Below, piece after piece: positions 1 to 7,669 of a DNA stretch of 64,000 nt. This stretch comes from Streptococcus cristatus (lineage in GTDB: Bacteria; Bacillota; Bacilli; Lactobacillales; Streptococcaceae). The translations under genes were made by a program, and so were the position numbers. The stretch spans positions 68,444 to 132,443 of the forward strand of contig NZ_RJNA01000003.1 of the NCBI RefSeq assembly GCF_003943815.1. The letters run 5' to 3'. How positions within the stretch are numbered: the stretch's first letter is position 1; each line of letters starts with the position of its first letter. The notes beneath the pieces are model-generated. The model saw only the letters and a program-made list of their open reading frames with translations, was not told the origin of the DNA and ran no database searches.

Positions 1-791
1 TTGATTCCTTTAGGAAGGAAGATTTTGAAAAGCAGCGCAGTCAGGCTCGGGCTTCTTTTGACTCGGACTTTTGCTTGGGCGTTGCTCGGAAAATCGCTGC
101 GGCCTAAATCGAAAATCAGCTCAATCTGCTCCAGGCTTTTGACGAAAATGACTTGCTGGACGAGGAGGATTTCAAACGTTTTGGAGATGCGCTGGTGAAT
201 CTGGAGCAAGCGAGAAGCATCGCGGAAATTATGGGAATCGAAGGGAGACTGGCTAAATCTTACTTTTACCTCTTGAACTTACTGATCATTGATGGTTTTC
301 ATTTTTCTGGTCGGAGTCGGAGGCCAGCTCTGGACAAGTTTAATACTCTGCTAAACTTTGGCTACTCTATTCTTTATTCTTGCTTTATGGGCTTGATTCG
401 CAAAAATGGCCTGAGCTTAGGCTTTGGAGTGATGCATCAGCCACATGAGCATCATGCTGTCTTGGCGAGTGATTTGATGGAGGAATGGCGGCCGGTGATC
501 GTGGATGATACGGTGCTGGGGCTGATCAATCGTCAGGAGATTCTTGAAGAGCATTTCATTGAGAAGGAAGATGGTATCTTTTTGACGCCTGAAGGGATCG
601 AAATCTTTTCTCGGGCTATGAGGGAGAGGATCTTGGAGATTCATCACTATGTCGAGCTGGATAAAAACCGCTACACTTTTCTATACGCGGCTGATCAGCA
701 AATCAAATCCTTGATCCGAAGCTTTGAAGCCTTGGATCCAGCTGAGTATGTGTCGAGCTATACGGGAGGAGGGAAAGATGGTCTTCTTTAA
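1..791 (+). pseudogene. cas1: cas1, C-terminal part, interrupted by an in-frame stop
   Basis: This is the spacer-integration nuclease Cas1, entering from the left edge with its N-terminus outside the window. Frame 3 reads Cas1-like protein from base 3 to the TAA at 789-791, including the FSGRSRRP segment, a GIEG glutamate, VMHQPHEHH and DLMEEWRP, so the usual metal-binding Glu, His and Asp are all visible. The frame is broken by TAA at 105-107, in a stretch that would otherwise read AAAKIENQLN; a single AAA to TAA change explains it. No frameshift is needed and the rest of the frame is clean, which suggests recent loss. An ATG at 153 could start a fragment, but it would lack the N-terminal domain. 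The end overlaps cas2 by 14 bases. Readthrough or a sequencing error are the alternatives. Confidence 0.85.
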
Positions 792-1110
792 TCTTGATGA
801 TGATGAAAAAGAGTTTGCCAGAAAGAAAACGAAATTTTGTCTGGTTATTTACGATATCGTCAGTAATAAGCGGCGCTTGAAGCTAGCAAAGCTTTTGGAA
901 GGCTATGGCGTGAGGGTTCAGCGGTCCTGCTTTGAGCTGGCTCTTGATAAGCTGGACTTTGACTGCCTTGTGAGGGAGCTGAGGGCCTTTTATCAGGCAG
1001 AGGAAGGGGACAATATCATTATCTATCTGGGGCACAAGGAAGAAGAGGCTGGGACAAAAGTCCTAGCCTCTCAATTGTCTTTGGATTGTCGAGCAAGACG
1101 CAGTGGCTGA
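778..1110 (+). CDS. cas2: Cas2 with a C-terminus derived from a repeat element
   Basis: Cas2 is the small ferredoxin-fold partner of Cas1 in spacer acquisition. The 110-residue product shows the typical start of the family (CLVIYDIVSNKRRLKLAKLL), the YGVRVQRSCFEL strand-helix segment and the EGDNIIIYLG strand. The ATG at 778 overlaps the end of cas1. From about residue 90 the reading frame runs into the ~175-bp dispersed repeat that starts at base 1045. The last 21 residues (EAGTKVLAS onwards) are therefore repeat-encoded and are not expected in the native family. Core strands up to about residue 83 are kept, so the fold may survive, but the C-terminal strand used for dimer or Cas1 contacts may not. 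With cas1 broken, acquisition is probably inactive. Confidence 0.85.
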   Translation: MVFFNLDDDEKEFARKKTKFCLVIYDIVSNKRRLKLAKLLEGYGVRVQRSCFELALDKLDFDCLVRELRAFYQAEEGDNIIIYLGHKEEEAGTKVLASQLSLDCRARRSG

Positions 1111-1219
1111 GTGGGCTCTACTACGCTGATTTCATCAGCATTTACAGCCCTACTCAACTGTGCGGAGGTGGAACGACAAAATCGAATTCTAACGAATTAC
1201 CGATTTCTGTCCCACTCTC
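1045..1219 (+). repeat. Dispersed ~175-bp repeat, copy A
   Basis: First of three copies of the same element in this window (others at 22058-22234 and, inverted, 39925-40098). Its ends are imperfect inverted repeats, GAGGCTGGGACA at the left and TGTCCCACTCTC at the right. The interior has several hairpins, for example the GAGTGGGCT/AGCCCTACTC pair and AATTCTAACGAATT. It carries no reading frame of its own. This copy begins inside cas2 and supplies that gene's 3' end and stop. It resembles a MITE or a REP-like structured repeat; I do not recognise a published family name with certainty. Confidence 0.9.
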
Positions 1220-1283
1220 TATGATGGCGCGGAGTTGTTAGAGGATATTCTGTTCTTTTAAGCTGTTATTTATGGGCTAGGCA

Positions 1284-1292
1284 TGGTATAAT
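1284..1292 (+). promoter_or_regulatory. Extended -10 promoter in the CRISPR leader
   Basis: TGGTATAAT (TGn plus a perfect -10 hexamer) lies 76 bases before the first repeat, between repeat copy A and the array. No good -35 is present, which is normal for a TGn promoter. It points along the + strand, the direction that puts ACGGAAAC at the 5' end of each crRNA. The remaining bases to 1368 are the leader; I see no other signal in it. Confidence 0.6.
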
Positions 1293-1368
1293 GAAGTTAG
1301 GGTTTAACTAGTTTCTAAGGGGCACTAGATGTGGTAGGGGTCTTCTGAGGCTTTATATAAGATATGCC

Positions 1369-3203
1369 GTTAGACCCCAAAAAATCCTCGAGAGGGGACG
1401 GAAACTTTTGTAAAAATAGTAGTTCGTCTTCGCTTATTTTGTTAGAACCCCGAAAATCCTCGCGAGGGGACGGAAACGCTTGAGCCATGTTTTCAAATGT
1501 AGACCAGTTTATGTTAGAACCCCCAAAATCCTCGAGAGGGTACGGAAACAGCTCTGGATTTTCGTAGATGTTACCGATGATTTCATTAGAACTCCCTAAT
1601 CCTCGCGAGGGTACGGAAGCGGAAAAATAGCTGCACGATGTTCTGACCCAAGACCATTAGCCCCCAAAAATCCTCGGGAGGGGACGGAAACAAAAAGTTC
1701 TTTTTGCGAAGAAGCCCCATTGGTTGGTTAGAACCCCCTATATCCTCGAGAGGGGACGGAAACTCATATCCCATTTCATCCAATCGACCTACAGAAATTC
1801 GTTAGCCCCCCTAAATCCTCGAGAGGGAACGGAAACGCATTGCTTGTTTGAGTAAAGCACATTATTGTAACTTCGTTAGCCCCCCATAACCCTCGAGAGG
1901 GTACGGAAACGCGAAAAGGTGCGACCGAGAATCTCGAAAGTGTATGTTAGACCCCCAAAAATCCTCGCGAGGGTACGGAAACTTACAAACCATAACCAGA
2001 ACAAAATAGCTTTTCAACTGTTAGCCCCCCCCCATATCCTCGCAAGGGTACGGAAACTAATTTTGGGAGCATATAATTTCCCACTCTTTTTTGGTTAGAA
2101 CCTCCCTAATCCTCGATAGGGTACGGAAACCTGAATGGAATAGTGAATGAAGGAGTATCAGTTGGTTAGAACCCCCTAATCCTCGAGAGGGGACGGAAAC
2201 CTAATAAAACTTACAGCAGGGGTAAAGCCCTCAGACAGTTAGAACCCCCTAATCCTCGAGAGGGTACGGAAACAAAAAATCGTTTGTTTTTCAGGTAATT
2301 GTAATTTCAGTTAGAACCCCCTAAACCTCGAGAGGGGACGGAAACTCTTTTGAAATTTTATAGGCAAACGCTTCCACTGCGTTAGAACCCACCTAATCCT
2401 CGAGAGGGGACGGAAACAAATGGGTTGGTTTTCTTACCAAATTGAGCCCCAATGTTAGAACCCCCCTAATCCTCGAGAGGGGACGGAAACTCGGAATTGG
2501 AAACCTACAGTACCTGCAACGTTGAGTTAGAACCCACCAAATCCTCGCGAGGGTACTGAAACTCATAGGTTACAGCAGGATAGCAATTCTTTTTCAGGTG
2601 AGACCCACACTAATCCTCGCAAGGGTACGGAAACGCACAAGCCCAGTGCGCAAGCAAAGCGCTATCCATCGTTGGAACCCCCATATCCTCGCTAGGGTAC
2701 GGAAACCAACTTGATAGGCTAGTTCCTTCTTTTTCCATTAGTTAGATCTCTCCTAATCCTCGAGAGGCTACGGAAACCTGCTTTCAAATTACTAAGGTAA
2801 AACCTCGTATCTGTTAGCCCCCCCTAAACCTCGCTAGGGTACGGAAACCAGATAGGACAATTGTCGCCAACTAACTCGAACCGTTAGAACCCCCATAATC
2901 CTCGCGAGGGTACGGAAACCATATTTTAACTTCATCAATGCGCCCATTATTTATGAGTTAGAACCCACCTAATCCTCGAGAGGGTACGGAAACAGACCGT
3001 ATTGTTTTGCATAGTTCGGATATTTTTCGTTAGAACCCTCCATATCCTCGAGAGGGTACGGAAACACGATACTGAGGAATTAAACGTATAGACATTCTAT
3101 GTTAGAACCCTCCATATCCTCGAGAGGGTACGGAAACCGCCTTTTCATTGTCTACAGAAGTATTGGCCTTAGTTAGATCCCCCCTAATCCTCGAGAGGGG
3201 ACA
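1369..3203 (+). CRISPR. Type III-A CRISPR array, 26 divergent repeats and 25 spacers
   Basis: Repeats are 36-38 bases, of the form GTTAGAACCCCC, then TAATCCTCGAGAGGGG, then ACGGAAAC, starting at 1369, 1441, 1513, 1585, 1656, 1727, 1801 and so on to a decayed last repeat at 3172-3203. Spacers are 34-38 bases and all differ. The last eight bases (ACGGAAAC) match the crRNA 5' handle of the S. thermophilus Csm system, as I recall it, and fix the transcription direction as +. Repeats differ from one another in the 5' half, in the last two loop bases (CGAG, CGCG, CGCA, CGAT, CGCT, CGGG) and in GGGG or GGGT before the handle. The CCT/AGG stem is kept throughout and the handle is exact in 23 of 26. 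The array sits between cas2 and cas6. Confidence 0.97.
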
Positions 3204-3299
3204 GAGTGGATAGGGGCTTTTTTACTTTCCCTCAGCTTCTTGCTTTGCCAAGAAAGAAGGATGTTGGCTGCTTAAGCTTTTTTAAACGCTTCAAAAACA

Positions 3300-3328
3300 T
3301 TGACAACGCTTTCAAAACTTGATATAAT
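3300..3328 (+). promoter_or_regulatory. Promoter of the cas6-csm operon with an overlapping cre-like site
   Basis: TTGACA (3300-3305) and TATAAT (3323-3328) with a 17-base spacer form a consensus sigma-A promoter. Transcription should start near 3335, leaving about 90 bases of leader before cas6. The 14-mer TGACAACGCTTTCA (3301-3314) matches the CcpA cre consensus with one mismatch and overlaps the -35. A similar sequence, AACGCTTCAAAAAC at 3285-3298, repeats 20 bases upstream of AACGCTTTCAAAAC (3305-3318). CcpA repression of this operon is inferred, not shown. Confidence 0.75.
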
Positions 3329-3353
3329 AAGCTCAGTAAATAATAATCGTTCT

Positions 3354-3405
3354 AAAGGGCGCCATGAAATCGGTGAAACATTCTTTTGCCTTTTTCGGGC
3401 GCTTT
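3354..3405 (+). other. Leader stem-loop and possible upstream ORF before cas6
   Basis: AAAG-GG-CGCC (3354-3363) can pair with GGCGCTTT (3398-3405), leaving a two-base bulge. An ATG at 3364, five bases after AAAGGG, opens a 36-codon frame ending at TGA 3472-3474. That frame overlaps the cas6 start in a different frame. Either could tune cas6 translation. The peptide has no recognisable features, so this is only a candidate. Confidence 0.3.
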
Positions 3406-3427
3406 TGCAGCATAGAGAGGAGACCGT

Positions 3428-4162
3428 GTGAAGAAAGTAGAGTTACATTTATCAAAGACAAAACTAAAAGATGAAGAATTGATCAGTAAGCTTCAGGGCT
3501 TTTTGATGGCAAGCATTTCGCCAGACTTTGCGACCTTTCTTCATGAGCAGGAGACCAATCCCTACTCGATGAATCTGAGCTCCACTCGCGATGAGTCGGT
3601 GTGGGTTGTCAATTTGCTTTCAGAAGAGGCGGAACAGCAAATGCTAACTCCCTTATTAAACTTGGAAACCATCAAGCTAGAGAGCTACGCGGAGGAAATC
3701 CTTGTCAAAAAGGTGGAAATCCACTCCTTGTCCCAGCAGACCTTGCTGGATATTTACCAAGATGATGATGCCTCCCACCTGATACGCGTCCATTTTTATA
3801 CGCCAACAACCTTTAAGCGTCAGGGGCAGTTTGTGCTATTTCCAGACACGCGTCTGATCTTTCAAAGTTTGATGCAAAAATACAGTCGACTGGTGGAAGG
3901 AAGAGCGGAAATCGAAGAGGAGACCCTGCAGTTTTTAGCAGACCATAGCCAAATCACCAGCTATCATCTAAAAAGTCATTATTTTCCAATTCATGGACGA
4001 AAATACCCCGCCTTTGAAGGCAGGGTGACGATACAGGTAAAGGGAGCATCCACACTAAAAGCCTATGCGCAGATGCTCCTAAGATTCGGTGAGTATGCCG
4101 GGGTCGGCACAAAGTGTAGCCTAGGAATGGGAGGGATGAGAATTGAAGAAAGAAAAGATTGA
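3428..4162 (+). CDS. cas6: Cas6 pre-crRNA endoribonuclease
   Basis: Cas6 cuts the array transcript inside each repeat to leave the eight-base 5' handle. The 244-residue protein has the two-ferredoxin RAMP layout. FLHEQETNPY near residue 38 holds the candidate catalytic His, LIFQSLMQKY sits mid-protein, and the C-terminal glycine-rich loop is GVGTKCSLGMGG. The GTG at 3428 follows AGAGAGGAG at a suitable distance. The 3' end overlaps csm1 by 20 bases, so the two are translated together. All visible motifs are intact, in contrast to cas1, consistent with crRNA still being made. Confidence 0.93.
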   Translation: MKKVELHLSKTKLKDEELISKLQGFLMASISPDFATFLHEQETNPYSMNLSSTRDESVWVVNLLSEEAEQQMLTPLLNLETIKLESYAEEILVKKVEIHSLSQQTLLDIYQDDDASHLIRVHFYTPTTFKRQGQFVLFPDTRLIFQSLMQKYSRLVEGRAEIEEETLQFLADHSQITSYHLKSHYFPIHGRKYPAFEGRVTIQVKGASTLKAYAQMLLRFGEYAGVGTKCSLGMGGMRIEERKD

Positions 4163-6431
4163 TTTGATTTACTGTGCCTTGTTTCACAATCTTGGCCGTA
4201 TTGTCAGTCGCTCACTTGGCCAGTCTGATGATATAGACTTAGGAAAAGCATGGTTAAAGGAACAACTTCCTCAGCTGGATTTGTACGAAGACAGCAGAGC
4301 AGGAAAGATCGTTAGCTTAGCAGTTCGTATTGCAAGTGGTTTACCAGATGATAGAAAGGTTATGTCAGATAAACTTTTCTACCCTCAAGCAGATATTTTT
4401 AATGCTTTCAAAGAGGACAAGGGTTCTCGTTATCAGAAATTTGAAGTTCTGACAGATGATAGTGAACTCAATATTGCCAGCCACGAAGCAGATGATATTA
4501 GTCAGGATTGCTATGAGGAACTGCTGAATATTTTGAAAGAGAAACTGCAACAACTTCCCTTAGAGGAAGAAAACTTGCCATCCTTTTTCAATCTTTGGCG
4601 GAGGTTGTTTTCGAAAGTACCTTTACTTCCTGGAGACAAGGAGCTGGGAGATCTCTCTTTGGCAGAGCATAGTCGATTAACAGTTGCTTTTGCTACTGCG
4701 ATTTTTGATTATCTGAAAAGTCAAGACCAATATACTCTACTAGATGATGAATCCAAATTTTATAGAGAATCAGCCTTCTTGCTAGCTAGTTTTGATTTAT
4801 CTGGCATTCAGGACTTTATCTACAATATCGCCAGCAAAGGGGCTGCTAAGCAACTCAAGGCTCGCAGTCTTTATCTGGAATTTATGAGTGAAAATATTGT
4901 GGATAGTCTCTTGGAGAAGTTGGCGCTATCACGCGCTAGTGCCCTCTATGTCGGTGGTGGCCATGCCTATTTCGTTTTACCAAATACAGAAACTACAGTG
5001 GCAGCTTTGGAGCAATTTGAAATAGATTTTAACAGTTTCCTACTGAAGCATTTTCAGACGGGTCTCTATGTTGCTTTTGGTTGGGCACCATTTGCCGCAG
5101 AACAGATTATGAAATACCGTTATGGCTCGGTTGCCAGCTATCTACAACACTATCGCGAGATCTACCAAGAGACTAGCCGGATGATTTCTGAAAAGAAAAT
5201 CTCTCGCTACGATGCAACTATCCTGCGAGAGCTCAATAAGGGTGGTAAACAGTCTGAACGGGAGTGTGAAATTTGCCATGCAGTTGGGGAGATTGAGATG
5301 TTGCGGATAGGTGGTGAGGATGTACAAAATCTTTGTCCTATTTGTCGTGAGCTTAGAGGCTTTGCTGCTAAAATTCATACTTTTGACGATACTGAAAAGG
5401 AAGACTATTATTATTTTCAAATTGTAGAGGGAGAAGAAGGACTGCCGATTGGCCCTAAAGCTGTATTGCTGGCTGTGGATGAAGAAGATATTTCCACCTC
5501 AAGTCGCTTATATGTGAAAAATAAATTTTCTACGAATAATGCTGCTATTCACGTCTTTATAGGAGACCGTCAGGCAGCGAATATCGAAGACTATGCAGGT
5601 CTGTCTCAAAAAGAAATCGAAGGAACTGAGGGAGTAGCTAAGGGAATTAAGCGACTGGCCGTTTTACGTTTGGATGTAGACAATCTAGGTGCAGCTTTTA
5701 TGGCTGGATTTTCTAAGCAGGAAGATGGAAGTTATAATACTCTTGCTCGCTCTGCTGTATTTTCTCAGCAGATGAGTATTTTCTTTAAGTTTCACATTAA
5801 CCAATTTGCAAAGGATAAGAATTTGACGATTATCTATGCAGGTGGTGATGATGTATTTGCGATTGGCAGCTGGCAGGATGTTATAGATTTTGCGGTGGAT
5901 ATTAGGCAGAAATTTATTGCTTTTACAAATGGGAAGCTGACCTTATCTGCAGGTGTTGGGCTTTATCCAGATAAAACTCCGATTCATCTGATGGCTCTGG
6001 ATGCTGGACAACTTGAAGAGGCCGCCAAGGACAATGGTAAAGATAGTATTTCTCTTTTCAATGAACGGTACACTTTCAAGTTTGATGACTTTATTAATGA
6101 GATTTACAAAGGGAAATTGAAGGATATTCGGAAATATTTCTCTGGTCAGAAGGATAGGGGGATCAATTTTCTCTATCGCTTGGTTGAACTTTTGCAACTT
6201 AATGATAAAGAAATGTATAAGTCACACGGATCTTCTGATGATAGAAGGATGAATGTTGCCCGCTTAGCCTACCTACTGGCGCGAATGGAAGATGAAGCCA
6301 GCAAAGATGAGAAGGAACATTTCAGAGAATTCAAAAATGCTTTTTGGAATTGGTATAAGAGTAGCAGTAAAACACAGAGAGAAGCAGAGTTAGCTCTCAT
6401 CTACTATCTATATGAGATTAGAAAGGTATAA
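4143..6431 (+). CDS. csm1: Cas10/Csm1 with degenerate HD domain and intact GGDD cyclase
   Basis: Large subunit of the Csm complex. The TTG start overlaps cas6, and the product aligns by eye from residue 1 with S. thermophilus Csm1 as I recall it (MKKEKIDL). The N-terminal HD nuclease motif, His15-Asp16 in that protein, reads FHNLG here (codon 16 is AAT, 4188-4190). The following region is shorter, lacks the second His (the YHM segment), and has AVRIASG where ADNIASG is expected, so the DNase site looks lost rather than merely mutated. The cysteine pairs CEIC and CPIC form the zinc site (about residues 378-400). The second Palm domain keeps YAGGDDVFAIG with GGDD at residues 567-570, the cyclic-oligoadenylate synthase centre. 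The 762-residue length is close to family norm. Confidence 0.95.
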   Translation: MKKEKIDLIYCALFHNLGRIVSRSLGQSDDIDLGKAWLKEQLPQLDLYEDSRAGKIVSLAVRIASGLPDDRKVMSDKLFYPQADIFNAFKEDKGSRYQKFEVLTDDSELNIASHEADDISQDCYEELLNILKEKLQQLPLEEENLPSFFNLWRRLFSKVPLLPGDKELGDLSLAEHSRLTVAFATAIFDYLKSQDQYTLLDDESKFYRESAFLLASFDLSGIQDFIYNIASKGAAKQLKARSLYLEFMSENIVDSLLEKLALSRASALYVGGGHAYFVLPNTETTVAALEQFEIDFNSFLLKHFQTGLYVAFGWAPFAAEQIMKYRYGSVASYLQHYREIYQETSRMISEKKISRYDATILRELNKGGKQSERECEICHAVGEIEMLRIGGEDVQNLCPICRELRGFAAKIHTFDDTEKEDYYYFQIVEGEEGLPIGPKAVLLAVDEEDISTSSRLYVKNKFSTNNAAIHVFIGDRQAANIEDYAGLSQKEIEGTEGVAKGIKRLAVLRLDVDNLGAAFMAGFSKQEDGSYNTLARSAVFSQQMSIFFKFHINQFAKDKNLTIIYAGGDDVFAIGSWQDVIDFAVDIRQKFIAFTNGKLTLSAGVGLYPDKTPIHLMALDAGQLEEAAKDNGKDSISLFNERYTFKFDDFINEIYKGKLKDIRKYFSGQKDRGINFLYRLVELLQLNDKEMYKSHGSSDDRRMNVARLAYLLARMEDEASKDEKEHFREFKNAFWNWYKSSSKTQREAELALIYYLYEIRKV

Positions 6432-6435
6432 AAAG

Positions 6436-6951
6436 ATGGCACCGTACGAAAAAAATAAAAATAACCGAAATAACGGTGGAAAGAAATTTCAAAACAATCG
6501 TAATCAAGATAGATATGGTAATCAAAGTAATGACCAAAACTGTTTCAAGCTTGAGCCGCCTATTTTGACGGATGATTATGTTGATAAGGCGGAGAAGGTT
6601 ATTCGTAAGTTGGATAATTCAGGGAAATACGAAAAAGGACCAAGTAAGGGCAAGATGAAATTCAAATTAACCAGTACACAAATTCGTAATTTAGCAGCCT
6701 TGACTAGCAATCTTTTTGACGAAAGTAAAACAAAAAATGATATTGAGGACTTAAGAGAAAAAATTTCCTATTTGAGGATTCAGCTTGTTTACCAATCTGG
6801 AAGAGAACCAGCTGTAGAAGATTTTGTTAAAAAAGCAGCTTTGTTAGAAGCATTGAAAGAAATTCAAGATATACCGAGTTTGCAGCGCTTCTGTCGATAT
6901 ATGGAAGCTTTGATTGCATATTTTAAATTCAACGGAGGAAGAGATCAATGA
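6436..6951 (+). CDS. csm2: Csm2, small helical subunit with an Asn-rich N-terminal tail
   Basis: Csm2 forms the inner filament of the Csm complex along the target RNA. The C-terminal core (from ILTDDYVDKAEKVI) is clearly Csm2, with the ISYLRIQLVYQSGREPAVED and LQRFCRYMEALIAYFKF segments. I chose the ATG at 6436, which follows AGAAAGG and lies five bases after the csm1 stop; an earlier in-frame ATG at 6412 lies inside csm1. The first ~43 residues are low-complexity (KNKNNRNNGGKKFQNNRNQ) and rich in Asn, Lys, Arg and Gln. The S. thermophilus protein, as I recall it, starts almost directly at the core, so this tail is an addition. The stop overlaps csm3 as ATGA. Confidence 0.9.
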   Translation: MAPYEKNKNNRNNGGKKFQNNRNQDRYGNQSNDQNCFKLEPPILTDDYVDKAEKVIRKLDNSGKYEKGPSKGKMKFKLTSTQIRNLAALTSNLFDESKTKNDIEDLREKISYLRIQLVYQSGREPAVEDFVKKAALLEALKEIQDIPSLQRFCRYMEALIAYFKFNGGRDQ

Positions 6952-7658
6952 CCTATTCAAAAGTAAAAATTTCAGGAATTATTGAGCTGAAAAGCGGACT
7001 TCATATTGGGACCAGTAATGCCTTTGCAGCTATTGGTGCTACCAATAATCCCATTATCAAAGACCCCCTTACGAATCTTCCCTATATTCCTGGATCCACT
7101 TTAAAAGGAAAAATGCGTAGCTTGCTTTATCGAACAGTCTATAATAACAATATAAGTGATGAATTAAGCAATGATAGTGAGGAAATTAGCCGTCTCTTCG
7201 GGAATGCAAAAAAATGTAAAATTGGCCGTTTAGTTTTTCGAGATGCCTTTCTAAACAACAAAGAAGAGCTAGGTAAAAGAGTATCTACTTACACAGAAGT
7301 TAAGTTTGAAAATACTATCAATCGCATTACAGCTGAAGCAACTCCTCGACAAGTTGAGAGAGCGATCCGTGAAAGTCAATTTGCTTTTGAGATTATTTAT
7401 TCTATTCAGGAGAAAGAACCCACTGAGGTCGAAAAGGATATGGAAATCCTCAAAGCTGGTTTTGAATTGTTAGAATGGGATTACTTAGGAGGTTCTGGCA
7501 GTCGTGGCTATGGTAAAGTGTGTTTTAAAAACTTTGAGGTTAAGACTGTCTTTGGTGAATTTGATAAGGATAAGATTATAGAAGCCCTGAAACCATATAC
7601 TAAGGATGAGTCAGATGGTGGAGGAAGTGCAGAGACCCCAGATTCAGAAATTAAGTAA
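6948..7658 (+). CDS. csm3: Csm3 backbone subunit with catalytic Asp33 replaced by Asn
   Basis: Csm3 is the repeated backbone RAMP that binds crRNA and, in studied systems, cuts target RNA every six bases with Asp33. This protein (236 residues) keeps the family features: GLHIG (17-21), YIPGSTLKGKMR, SRLFGNAKK, the TEVKFENTINRITAEATPRQ segment and the Gly loop LGGSGSRGYGK. At the catalytic loop it reads GATNNP where the family has GAIDSP; codon 33 is AAT (7044-7046). An Asp33 to Ala change is the standard inactivating mutation in S. thermophilus (Asp32 in S. epidermidis), so target-RNA cleavage is predicted to be absent while assembly should be normal. The C-terminal tail DGGGSAETPDSEIK looks disordered. 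Confidence 0.95.
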   Translation: MTYSKVKISGIIELKSGLHIGTSNAFAAIGATNNPIIKDPLTNLPYIPGSTLKGKMRSLLYRTVYNNNISDELSNDSEEISRLFGNAKKCKIGRLVFRDAFLNNKEELGKRVSTYTEVKFENTINRITAEATPRQVERAIRESQFAFEIIYSIQEKEPTEVEKDMEILKAGFELLEWDYLGGSGSRGYGKVCFKNFEVKTVFGEFDKDKIIEALKPYTKDESDGGGSAETPDSEIK

Positions 7659-7669
7659 GGAGGTCTGCT

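Noticed and set aside
153-791. cas1 as a short intact gene from ATG 153
   Set aside because: Frame 3 upstream of 105 is clearly Cas1 as well, so the short frame is a fragment of a broken gene.
1586-1783. Minus-strand 65-codon frame inside the CRISPR array
   Set aside because: It runs through repeats and spacers and has no start signal; it is a by-product of the repeated sequence.
6412-6435. Longer Csm2 from ATG 6412
   Set aside because: These codons lie inside the end of csm1, and AGAAAGG is correctly placed for the ATG at 6436.
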